A stretch of 64,000 bases of DNA, from assembly GCA_017432345.1 (NCBI GenBank), contig JAFRJI010000037.1, positions 38,076-102,075 on the forward strand, given 5' to 3'. Source of the stretch: Bacillota bacterium. GTDB taxonomy: Bacteria; Bacillota; Clostridia; Peptostreptococcales; Anaerovoracaceae. The number at the start of each line of letters is the position of its first letter. Position 1 is the stretch's first letter. Made by a program: the position numbers and the translations under genes. A model generated the notes under the pieces. The model saw only the letters and a list, made by a program, of their open reading frames with translations. It did no database searches and was not told where the DNA came from. Shown here piece by piece: positions 24,595-32,267 of the stretch.

Positions 24595-26541
24595 CTATTT
24601 TGCAGCTTCCTGTTCTGCCTTGTAATCGTTGATGATCTTCTGCGCGATGTTAGCAGGAACTTCTTCGTATCTTGAGAATTCCATTTCGAAAACGCCTCTA
24701 GCCTGCGTCATCGTTCTCAGCGCGATCGCATAGTCAAGCAGTTCTGCCTGAGGTGCTTCCGCCATCAGCTTCTGTCCGCCGCCGTGCATCGGCTCCATAC
24801 CCAGAACCGCGCCGCGTCTTGTCGGCAGGTCACCCATTACAGCTCCGACGAAGTCGTCCGGAACCTGGATCTCCAGCTTCATGATTGGCTCGAGGAGGCA
24901 AGGCTTCGCCTCTGCGATACCCTTTTTGAATGCCAGTGAAGCAGCAATCTTGAACGCCATTTCGTTGGAGTCGACTTCGTGATAGGATCCATCGTACAGG
25001 ATCGCCTTGACGTTCTGTACTTTACATCCGGCGAGAGGTCCCTTTTCCATGCACTCGCGGAGGCCCTTTTCAACCGCAGGAACGTAGTTCTTCGGAACGG
25101 ATCCGCCGAAGAGTTCTTCGCCGAATTCGAATTCTTCCTGTGAAGGTGAGAACCGGATCCAAACGTCACCGTACTGTCCGGCACCGCCGGTCTGCTTCTT
25201 ATGCTTACCCTGGACATCGGACGTTCCCTTGATCGTCTCTCTGTAAGCGATCTTCTGCGGAACGGTCTCAACGTCAACGCCGAACTTATCCTTCAGCTTA
25301 TCCTTCATGATGTTCAGCTGGATCTCGCCCTGTCCGCCGATCAGCGTCTGGTGCGTTTCGATGTTGCTGACCAGTACGAAGGACGGGTCTTCTTCCATCA
25401 GTCTCTTCAGACCGGAACCCATCTTTTCATCGTCGCCCTTCTTCGCCGGTTCAACTGACTGATACAGCGTCGGGGATGGGAATTCGATCTTCGGGAACTT
25501 GACGACTGCCGTCTTGTCGCACAGCGTGTCGCCGGTCTTCGTGTTCTGCAGCTTGCCGATCGCAACGATATCGCCTGCTACGACTTCCGGCGCGTCTTCC
25601 TGTGATTTGCCTCTTGCAAAGAACAGGGATCCGAGTTTTTCATCTTTCTCTGATTCGGAGTTGTAGAGAATCTGTCCGGATTTGATCGTTCCTCTTACTA
25701 CCTTGGCCAGTGAGATCTTGCCCAGGAAGGAATCAGCCAGCGTCTTGAATACCAGAACGGCGGCCTTGCCTGCAGCGTCGACTTCTACTTCTACGTCAGC
25801 ACCGGAACCATCGACAGCAGGATATGCCTCGTGATCGGTTGCCTTTGGTACGAAATCGATGAACTGCTGCAGCACTTCTTCGATGCCGTCGCCTGTCAAA
25901 GCGGAGCAGGTGAATACCGGAACGATATCGCCGCTGCCGATACCCTTTGAAAGGCCTCTGGCAAACTGCTCATCCGTCAGTTCCATGTTTTCGAAATATG
26001 CTTCCATCAGTTCCTCATCGGTCCCGGCGATTTCTTCTTCCATGGATTCTCTGTCGTCCAGCGTTACAACCGATGTTCCGAACTTGTCCTTTAATGACTG
26101 GATGAGCGCATCCAGTTCCACGTTTTCTTTATCTGTTTTGTTGATCAGGAAGAACCTTGGAACACCAAACTTCTTGCAGGAATCCCATGCCTTCTCTGTT
26201 CCGACCTGAATGCCGGAAGCCGCGTCTACGAGGATCGCAGCTGCTTCAACTGCTCTCAGTGCGGAATTGACTTCGCCAACGAAGTCGAATGATCCCGGCG
26301 TGTCAACAAAGTTGATCTTGACTTTGTTGTATTCGACCGGTACCACGGTAGCATTGATGGAATAGCCCTTTTCGACCTCCATCTTGTCATAGTCTGATAC
26401 AGTCTGGCCATCTTCTACTTTGCCCAGTCTGCTGATAACTCCTGTCGCCAGGAGTGCCGCCTCAAGGAAGGTGGTTTTACCGCAACCGCCATGTCCTACC
26501 AACGCGACGTTTCTAATGTTTTCGCTCTTATAGCCCTTCAT
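24595..26541 (-). CDS. EF-G-like translational GTPase (EF-G2/FusA-like)
   Basis: A 648-residue protein, shorter than canonical EF-G (about 690). G1 is GHGGCGKTT, G3 DTPGSFDF, G4 NKTD. The switch I region reads EVEKGYSINATVV rather than EQERGITI, which places it in the second EF-G subfamily whose members have weak or no ribosomal translocation role. Domains II to V follow: AVLVFKTLADSF, QKIAYRETIKGTSDVQGKHK, the domain IV loop SYHEVDSNEMAF and the C-terminal LPTRRGAVLGMEP. It is a single-gene unit. Canonical fusA is expected elsewhere. Confidence 0.93.
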   Translation of the reverse strand: MKGYKSENIRNVALVGHGGCGKTTFLEAALLATGVISRLGKVEDGQTVSDYDKMEVEKGYSINATVVPVEYNKVKINFVDTPGSFDFVGEVNSALRAVEAAAILVDAASGIQVGTEKAWDSCKKFGVPRFFLINKTDKENVELDALIQSLKDKFGTSVVTLDDRESMEEEIAGTDEELMEAYFENMELTDEQFARGLSKGIGSGDIVPVFTCSALTGDGIEEVLQQFIDFVPKATDHEAYPAVDGSGADVEVEVDAAGKAAVLVFKTLADSFLGKISLAKVVRGTIKSGQILYNSESEKDEKLGSLFFARGKSQEDAPEVVAGDIVAIGKLQNTKTGDTLCDKTAVVKFPKIEFPSPTLYQSVEPAKKGDDEKMGSGLKRLMEEDPSFVLVSNIETHQTLIGGQGEIQLNIMKDKLKDKFGVDVETVPQKIAYRETIKGTSDVQGKHKKQTGGAGQYGDVWIRFSPSQEEFEFGEELFGGSVPKNYVPAVEKGLRECMEKGPLAGCKVQNVKAILYDGSYHEVDSNEMAFKIAASLAFKKGIAEAKPCLLEPIMKLEIQVPDDFVGAVMGDLPTRRGAVLGMEPMHGGGQKLMAEAPQAELLDYAIALRTMTQARGVFEMEFSRYEEVPANIAQKIINDYKAEQEAAK

Positions 26542-26634
26542 CTAGTGAGACCTCCTCAAATAATTCTATAATAGTTAGTTTCTCCAGCGACTTCTGTCGC
26601 CAGACGCACTAAATATTATAACATTGAGAACTAG

Positions 26635-28365
26635 TCACCGCAACGATTTTCTGAACGCAAGACAGCATCCAATAGCCAGCAGTGCCGCCGCCATCCCCAT
26701 AAATGCAAAAGCTAAGTGCGCCTCATCGCCGGTGATAGGGCTGCTGTCTCTGTACTCCTGAGAATTTTGCACTTGTCTGACCGGTGTTGAGGTCTTGGCC
26801 GGCGTCTTTTTTTGGATGTCTTCTGCCGGCGTTATTTCATCGGTCGGCGTTTCTTCGTCGCTGATTTCATTCGCCTCGATTGGCGTCGATTCGTCCGACG
26901 GCGTCGTTTCCTCGGTTGGATTAGTCTCGTCAGTCGGGTTAGTCTCGTCGGTCGGTGTCGTTTCGTCGGTCTCTTCCTGCTTGTTCAGCAGTTGGTCCTC
27001 CGAAGATGGTTCGGTCGGTTCTTCGCTTTCCTCCGTCGGCTCCTCCGGCTCCGGTTCCGTGATGAAGACTGTTTGCGCCTCATCATCCAGATCTTCGTGC
27101 GAAGCAATCAGTTCCTCACCCAGATACAGTCGTTCGAAGGCGACCAGTGCTTTCCCGGCAAGTGAGTCACTGTCGATCTCAAACTCGATCTCCACCGTTC
27201 CGCTCGCCTCTTCCGGTGTAAAGTTCACGCTCTTCTCTGAACCTTCCAGTTCCGTGTTGCTTTCTTTGTCCATCAGTCTGCCCGTGACGGTATACTCTTC
27301 GCCCGGCGTCAAGCCACTGTAAGTGACCTCATCCACGATGGTCACGGTTCCGTTGGCTTCGATTTCCTTGTCTCCGCTCTCCTGCTCCGAGGCGGATGTC
27401 CGGATCTCCGGTTGTCCGCTATCTTCTGAAGTGCCCCACTGGATCTCAAACGCTACGCTCCGCTTTTTCTCCAATCCAAAAACGACATTCTGCTTTCCGC
27501 TCTTCCGAATGATATACGCCTGGAAACCGCTCGGTGTTCCCTTGAGTTGCGGCGACTGATAGGTCCCATCTTTTTCAAGCTCGGCGGTAAATCGGAAGTT
27601 GTCCCCGGACGAAATGGTGACAGACTCTGCATCTTCAGGGCTGAATATTTCTTCCTCCCCGTTCGCTTTGCACCGGATCAATTTCGTCTCTTCAGGAATC
27701 GGCACCTGAATACTTTTTCCGGAGTCCGCTTTCAGCGTGATCGCCGGCGTTTCCTGCAGATCGGTTTCCTCATTGATGCTCGCTTTGATGACGGTCTGAT
27801 CCAGTCTCAGCTTGCTGTCCTTTGGCGGAGCCGGCCATTTCTGGATCTGTTTCATGACCCGCTTCAGCATCTTCTCCGAACTATCACTCAGCCCTTTGAA
27901 CGCGTCAGATCCGGAGCTTTTGTTGTCGTACGCGTAACTGAGCAGCAAATGGCTCAGCACATAATTCCCGCGGTTGCCCTTGAAACAGTCTTTCCGGTGG
28001 ACCCCCTTGAGATACTTTTCCGTCTTCAGCTCGAATCCCGGATAACCGTAGGAGTAATACAGCACCTTCCGGACCAAGGCGTCATTGTAACGGACCGCGG
28101 CATGCTTTCCCCTGCCCATCAGATCTTTCTTCGGCTCCACACAGTAAGCGTTCCATTTCTTCTTGTTGTACTTCACGTAAAAATCGTGGGTGTGAAAATA
28201 TTCATAATCGAGCATTTTCGTATAGCCGTACCGCACCGTGATTGAGCCGGACGCAAACGCCTCCTCCATGGTGACGACCCCGGCGCTGCTCCAGCACATC
28301 ACGAACATTAAAAAAATGGCGATCCCCCTGCGCAAATCGAGCCCCTTTCTCTTTTTGCTAGTCAT
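26635..28365 (-). CDS. Wall-anchored adhesin with TED-like and VaFE domains
   Basis: A 576-residue surface protein. A signal peptide of about 40 residues is followed by a thioester-domain-like region with a Cys (KKWNAYCVEPKKDLMG, about residue 75) and NYVLSHLLLSYAY where the Gln-bearing TQ motif of genuine thioester domains would be. The middle is a beta region. A VaFE repeat follows (TIVDEVTYSGLTPGEEYTV to LVAFERLYLGEELI). A Thr/Glu/Pro spacer made of repeated TDETNP- and TPTDE-like units leads to a sorting signal SPITGD, a helix and RKSLR. It would be cross-linked to the wall by a sortase. The start is the ATG after GGGGAG, 20 codons inside the longest frame. Confidence 0.87.
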   Translation of the reverse strand: MTSKKRKGLDLRRGIAIFLMFVMCWSSAGVVTMEEAFASGSITVRYGYTKMLDYEYFHTHDFYVKYNKKKWNAYCVEPKKDLMGRGKHAAVRYNDALVRKVLYYSYGYPGFELKTEKYLKGVHRKDCFKGNRGNYVLSHLLLSYAYDNKSSGSDAFKGLSDSSEKMLKRVMKQIQKWPAPPKDSKLRLDQTVIKASINEETDLQETPAITLKADSGKSIQVPIPEETKLIRCKANGEEEIFSPEDAESVTISSGDNFRFTAELEKDGTYQSPQLKGTPSGFQAYIIRKSGKQNVVFGLEKKRSVAFEIQWGTSEDSGQPEIRTSASEQESGDKEIEANGTVTIVDEVTYSGLTPGEEYTVTGRLMDKESNTELEGSEKSVNFTPEEASGTVEIEFEIDSDSLAGKALVAFERLYLGEELIASHEDLDDEAQTVFITEPEPEEPTEESEEPTEPSSEDQLLNKQEETDETTPTDETNPTDETNPTEETTPSDESTPIEANEISDEETPTDEITPAEDIQKKTPAKTSTPVRQVQNSQEYRDSSPITGDEAHLAFAFMGMAAALLAIGCCLAFRKSLR

Positions 28366-28533
28366 CTCTCTTTCATCTCCCCTTTCTGTTTGGTAATATA
28401 TGGTTGTACTTACTATTATTACCATTTATTGCCAATTTGTCAACCTGTTTTTTCTTCGCAAGATGGACACACTGATAGGCGGCAGCTCTTTATTGTGATG
28501 GAAAGGTCAAGTGATATATGCATGTCATGGGAA
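28366..28533. other. Upstream region of the adhesin gene
   Basis: AT-rich spacer between the adhesin start and the hairpin-repeat array. On the minus strand the stretch around 28400-28430 carries TAATAA-like motifs but no clear promoter. No open frame in it has a ribosome binding site. Confidence 0.4.
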
Positions 28534-28926
28534 AGCTTGGACAGATCTGAGAAATGATGAGTGTTTGTCAATTGAATGGATTATCATTTTGATTGAAAGC
28601 TTGAACTAATTCGTGAAATGAAGAGGGCTTGTCAAGTTTAGCATTAAAATGGATGGTCATTTTGACCTAAAATTACAGTTGGCTTGAACTAATTAAGCAT
28701 GAAGTATGAGCTTGTCAAGCAAAATCCTAAAATGCATTGACAACTGGAGCTCTCAGAAAGATAGTGTACAAGCTCGGGCCAGTTTCAGGCTAAAATAACG
28801 GCTGTTAAACGGTCAAAACTTGACAGATCCGAGAAAAACCAATGAATTGTTCAAGTTCCAAACGACTGTTGAAGAATTAGAACATGACAGATCTGAGAAG
28901 AATCAATGAATTGTTCAAGTTCCAAT
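28534..28926. repeat. Array of five degenerate hairpin repeats
   Basis: Five related units begin near 28534, 28598, 28681, 28818 and 28881. The last two are nearly identical over about 45 bases (GACAGATC-x-GAGAA followed by AATGAATTGTTCAAGTTC). Each unit starts with CTTGRAC or CTTGACA and ends with TTGTCAAG or TGTTCAAG, so each can fold as a hairpin with a CTTGA/TCAAG stem and a loop near 30 bases. Spacing is irregular (63-137). No long open frame crosses the array. Units 1-3 are more diverged than 4-5, suggesting old and recent duplications. Confidence 0.7.
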
Positions 28927-28938
28927 GTGGATGCACTC

Positions 28939-28999
28939 AAAAAAATAGGAAGCAGGTGCAGGTATACCGTGATGCCCTCACGGCTACAGCTGCACCTGC
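28939..28999 (-). terminator. Second terminator-like hairpin downstream of the orphan cobalamin riboswitch
   Basis: Minus-strand two-tier hairpin: outer stem GCAGGTGCAG / CTGCACCTGC (10 bp), inner stem CCGTGA / TCACGG, followed after six bases by seven U. It is unusually long for a simple terminator and could be a stable end of a small RNA. Confidence 0.8.
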
Positions 29000-29004
29000 G
29001 GATG

Positions 29005-29034
29005 AAAAGGCGCGCTTCGGTCTTCCGAGCGCGC
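29005..29034 (-). terminator. Expression-platform terminator of the orphan cobalamin riboswitch
   Basis: Minus-strand stem GGCGCGCTCGG / CCGAAGCGCGCC followed by UUUUC, about 65 bases beyond the aptamer. Its position fits a transcription-termination riboswitch. Confidence 0.85.
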
Positions 29035-29099
29035 CCTGTTATTTTCGATACATAATCGATACATAAAAATAACCGCCGTCTTACCTCAGAAGACAAACT

Positions 29100-29297
29100 T
29101 TGTTGATCAGACAGGTCTACCGACTGTACCCTTCAGGAAAGATCCCTTCCCAGCCTACTGAGGCGCCTTCCCAGAATTCTCGTTCCAGTGACTTGCCAAA
29201 TGGCGTGCCCGTTCGTAAGGTTTCACGGTTGCTGAGACACAGTGCCGGATTTACACCGGCTTCCGATATTGTCTTGATCGCTTCATATTCTTTTTAC
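29100..29297 (-). promoter_or_regulatory. Cobalamin riboswitch without an adjacent gene
   Basis: Minus-strand aptamer. GAAGCCGGTGTAAATCCGGC and the CACTGTGTCTCAGCAACCGTG stretch (about 29222-29262) form the conserved core; the B12 box AGTCGGTAGACCTGTCTGA lies at about 29104-29122. The core is almost identical to that of the riboswitch at 52560-52745. Two terminator-like hairpins and then the hairpin-repeat array follow, and the first protein gene on this strand starts about 730 bases after the aptamer. What it regulates is unclear. Confidence 0.93.
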
Positions 29298-29303
29298 ACA
29301 TAG

Positions 29304-29332
29304 ATAGTACACCACCGACGCCTGTCTGTCAA
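29304..29332 (-). promoter_or_regulatory. Promoter of the orphan cobalamin riboswitch
   Basis: Minus strand perfect TTGACA, 17-base spacer, TACTAT, directly before the aptamer. Its quality shows that the riboswitch RNA is a transcription unit of its own and not read-through from asnS. Confidence 0.8.
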
Positions 29333-29353
29333 CACCGGTAAGCGTTGTTTTGA

Positions 29354-29545
29354 GGGCCCGGCGGCCGCGGGGGCAGCGTCTCCGCAGGAGCGTCTGCGAT
29401 CAACGGCGAAGCGAGCAAAGAGAACAGACCAACCCCGGAGACTGTTTGAGCCGCAGGCGAGTTTCTCCGGGGTTCTGTTGTCTGCGAGCGAGCCGGTTTG
29501 ACCGCACGCGACGAGGACAACGCATGCCCTGCGGCCGCCGGGCCC
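29354..29545. repeat. GC-rich nested palindrome of about 190 bases
   Basis: Outer arms GGGCCCGGCGGCCGC (29354-29368) and GCGGCCGCCGGGCCC (29531-29545) are perfect inverted repeats of 15 bases, extended by three more pairs after one mismatch. A central inverted repeat AACCCCGGAGA / TCTCCGGGGTT (29431-29441 and 29464-29474) and a smaller hairpin near 29377-29398 (GCGTCTCCGCAGGAGCG) lie inside. GTCTGCGA occurs twice. The element lies between the asnS terminator and the riboswitch promoter. No credible protein is encoded. It could be a structured RNA or a miniature palindromic element. Confidence 0.65.
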
Positions 29546-29552
29546 CGGAAAT

Positions 29553-29590
29553 AAAAAAAGCCCGCCACGCAGGTGAACGTGGGCAGGCTT
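29553..29590 (-). terminator. Terminator of asnS
   Basis: Minus-strand hairpin AAGCCTGCCCACG / CGTGGCGGGCTT with one bulge, followed by seven U, 14 bases past the asnS stop. Confidence 0.9.
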
Positions 29591-29603
29591 TGTGATTCTT
29601 GGT

Positions 29604-30998
29604 TTAGAATTCTGCAGTTTTCGGTGTTCTCGGGAACGGGATGACGTCGCGGATGTTGCTCATGCCGGTCATGTACATGATGATGCGCTCGAAGCCGAGC
29701 CCGAAGCCGGAATGCACAACGCCGCCGTACTTTCTCAGTTCCATGTACCACCAGTAATCTTCCTCCGTCATGCCGATCTCTTCGATCCTAGCCTTGAGGA
29801 CATCGTATCTTTCTTCCCTCTGGGATCCGCCGATGATCTCGCCGACACCCGGAACGAGCAGGTCGCATGCCGCAACTGTCTTGTCGTCGTCATTGAGCCG
29901 CATATAGAAAGCCTTGATGTCCTTCGGATAATCCGTAACGAAGACCGGCTTCTTGTAAACCTTCTCCGTGATGTACCGTTCGTGCTCGGTCTGCAGATCG
30001 ATGCCCCATTCCACCGGGTACTGGAAATCCTCTCCCGACTTCTTCAGGATATCGACAGCTTCCGTATACGTGATCCTCGCAAAATCCGAGTTGACGATGT
30101 TGTCCAGCCGCTCCAGCAGTCCCTTGTCGACGAACTTGTTGAAGAACTCCATCTCCTCCGGCGCGTTTTCGAGGACGTACCGGATCACGTATTTGATCAT
30201 ATCTTCCGCAACGTCCATGTTGCCTTCCAGATCGCAGAACGCCATCTCCGGTTCAACCATCCAAAACTCCGAAGCATGCCGCGCCGTATAGGAATTTTCC
30301 GCGCGGAACGTCGGTCCGAACGTATAAATGTTACGGAACGCCATGGCGAAGATCTCGCCCTCCAGCTGTCCGCTGACCGTCAGGCCGGTGGTTTTGCCGA
30401 AGAAGTCCTGGCTGTAATCGATGCTGCCGTCTTCACAACGCGGCGGATCGTTGACGTCCAGTGTCGTGACCTGGAACATCTCGCCTGCGCCCTCGCAGTC
30501 GCTGGCCGTGATGATCGGCGTGTGAGCATATACAAAATTCCTCTCCTGAAAGAACTTGTGCAGCGCGTAAGCCGTGATCGAACGGACGCGGAACACCGCC
30601 GAGAACGTATTCGAACGCGGACGCAGGTGCGCGATCTCCCGCAGGAATTCCATGGAGTGGCGCTTTTTCTGCAGCGGATAATCCGGCGCGGAATCCGCCT
30701 CGATCAAAACGGTCTTTGCCTTGATCTCGAACGGCTGCTTGGCCTCCGGCGTAAGCACGAAAGTGCCTGTAACGTTCAGCGCGGCCGCGATCGGTGCCTT
30801 TGAAATCACATCGAAATTATCGAGGAATTCCGCCTCGTATACGACCTGCAGCGACTTGAAAAAGCTTCCGTCGTTGAGCTCGATAAAACCGAATTTATTA
30901 GAACCGCGGTTCGTTCTGATCCACCCGCGAACGGTGATCTCCTGATCCGCATATGCTTCACTGTTTCTGAATAATTCTCTGACTAAAACTTCTGCCAT
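29604..30998 (-). CDS. asnS: Asparaginyl-tRNA synthetase
   Basis: A 464-residue class IIb synthetase. The N-terminal OB fold ([19 protein letters not shown]) binds the anticodon; the catalytic domain has [36 protein letters not shown] (motif 2) and [15 protein letters not shown] (motif 3). AsnRS features, not AspRS insertions, are present. It starts at MAEVLVREL, after GGAGAG; nine upstream codons in frame are ignored. It makes Asn-tRNA directly. It sits 53 bases after the aldo/keto reductase gene and ends at a strong terminator. Confidence 0.96.
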   Translation of the reverse strand: MAEVLVRELFRNSEAYADQEITVRGWIRTNRGSNKFGFIELNDGSFFKSLQVVYEAEFLDNFDVISKAPIAAALNVTGTFVLTPEAKQPFEIKAKTVLIEADSAPDYPLQKKRHSMEFLREIAHLRPRSNTFSAVFRVRSITAYALHKFFQERNFVYAHTPIITASDCEGAGEMFQVTTLDVNDPPRCEDGSIDYSQDFFGKTTGLTVSGQLEGEIFAMAFRNIYTFGPTFRAENSYTARHASEFWMVEPEMAFCDLEGNMDVAEDMIKYVIRYVLENAPEEMEFFNKFVDKGLLERLDNIVNSDFARITYTEAVDILKKSGEDFQYPVEWGIDLQTEHERYITEKVYKKPVFVTDYPKDIKAFYMRLNDDDKTVAACDLLVPGVGEIIGGSQREERYDVLKARIEEIGMTEEDYWWYMELRKYGGVVHSGFGLGFERIIMYMTGMSNIRDVIPFPRTPKTAEF

Positions 30999-31051
30999 GT
31001 GTCTTCTCTCCTTATCTGAAATCATGCAATCGTCATTCTAACACATCCGTT

Positions 31052-32176
31052 CTATTTCTTCAACATATTGGCAAATTTCCCCATGGTTTTCCAAATCTCG
31101 ACTTTTTGCGGGCAGACGAGCTGGCACGCACCGCAACCGATGCACTTGTCCGGGCGCTTGTCTTCCGGGATCGTCCGGATCACGAACGGCGCGATAAAGC
31201 CGCCGCCGGTAAAGCTGTGCTCATTATATAATCCCAAAAGTCTCGGGATGTCGAGGTCCATCGGACAGTGCCCGTCGCAGTAGTGGCATGCCGTGCACGG
31301 TACCGTGTTCTCGTTCATCAGTTCGTCCACGATCTCGTTCAGCGTCGCCATCTCGGTCTCCGTCAGCGGCTTGTCTTCTTCAAAGATCGCGATGTTCTCT
31401 GCCAGCTGCTCCAGGCTGGACGCGCCGGTCAGCACTGTCACGACCTCCAGGAATCCCTGAAGATAGCGGTGGGCCCACGCCGGGATGCTTTCGTCCGGAC
31501 GAAGTGCTTTGAGGCGCGCGGCCTGTCCTTCAGAAAGGTTCGCCAGCCGGCCGCCGCGCATCGGTTCCATGACCATCACCGGCAGTCCGTACTCATGCAA
31601 AAGTTCCAGTTTCGCTTTCGCGTTTTGGAAGCGGTAGTCCAGATAGTTGAGCTGGATTTGCGCGAACTCCACGTCTTCGCCATAGGCTTCCAAAAACTGT
31701 TTCAGCACATCGTATTCGCCGTGGGCGGAGAAGCCCAGATGTTTGATCCTGCCGGCTTCTTTCTGCTTCACCAGGAAGTCCCGCACCCCGTATTGCGGAT
31801 CCAGATACTTTTCGATGTTCAGTTCACAGACGTTGTGGAACAGATAGAAATCGAAATAGTCCACGCCGCAGCGTTCCATCTGCTCTTCGAAGATCTCTTC
31901 CACCTTATCAAAATTCTTGAGGTTGTATCCCGGGAACTTGTCCACCAGAAAGTAGCTGTCCCTCGGATACTTGGACAGGCTCTTGCCGATCACCACTTCC
32001 GACTTGCCGAGGTGATAATCGTATCCCGTGTCGAAATAGTTCACTCCTTTTTCGATGGCGTAATCCACCATTCTCTGCACGTGTTCTTCGTCGACGCTTT
32101 TTTCAGAGTCCGGCAGGCGCATGGTGCCCATAGCCAGCCACGAAATTTCTAAGTCCTGAAATTTTCTGTAAATCAT
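31052..32176 (-). CDS. Aldo/keto reductase with 4Fe-4S domain
   Basis: A 374-residue protein. Residues 1-280 form an aldo/keto reductase barrel with the catalytic-tetrad stretches YFDTGYDYHLGKSE and FYLFHNVCEL. The C-terminal part has two cysteine clusters: CTACHYCDGHCPMDLDIP and CIGCGACQLVCPQKVEIW, as in ferredoxins. Proteins of this plan are common in Clostridia and are oxidoreductases of unknown substrate. The start follows AGGAGG, just after the lysS terminator. Confidence 0.92.
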   Translation of the reverse strand: MIYRKFQDLEISWLAMGTMRLPDSEKSVDEEHVQRMVDYAIEKGVNYFDTGYDYHLGKSEVVIGKSLSKYPRDSYFLVDKFPGYNLKNFDKVEEIFEEQMERCGVDYFDFYLFHNVCELNIEKYLDPQYGVRDFLVKQKEAGRIKHLGFSAHGEYDVLKQFLEAYGEDVEFAQIQLNYLDYRFQNAKAKLELLHEYGLPVMVMEPMRGGRLANLSEGQAARLKALRPDESIPAWAHRYLQGFLEVVTVLTGASSLEQLAENIAIFEEDKPLTETEMATLNEIVDELMNENTVPCTACHYCDGHCPMDLDIPRLLGLYNEHSFTGGGFIAPFVIRTIPEDKRPDKCIGCGACQLVCPQKVEIWKTMGKFANMLKK

Positions 32177-32192
32177 ATTGCCCTCCTATGAT

Positions 32193-32231
32193 AAAACCAG
32201 ACACTGCCTGTTCAAAGAAAGTAGTGCCTGG
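32193..32231 (-). terminator. Terminator of the murE-to-lysS operon
   Basis: Minus-strand stem CCAGGCACT / AGTGTCTGG (one G-U pair) followed by UUUUAUC, 37 bases beyond the lysS stop. Confidence 0.8.
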
Positions 32232-32267
32232 TATCAATGGTCTCTATGAACGATTTGGGTTGTTCGC

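Noticed and set aside
28534-28926. Possible CRISPR array
   Set aside because: The repeats are degenerate, their spacing varies from 63 to 137 bases, the spacers also share words, and no cas gene is in the window.
28851-29096. Open frame of 81 codons on the minus strand after the orphan riboswitch, a candidate for the regulated gene
   Set aside because: It runs through both terminator hairpins and the two best repeat units, has no ribosome binding site, and its sequence resembles no protein family.
29329-29751. Open frame of 140 codons on the minus strand across the asnS end and palindrome
   Set aside because: It reads through the asnS 3' end in another frame, the terminator and the GC-rich palindrome, lacks a ribosome binding site and has low-complexity composition.
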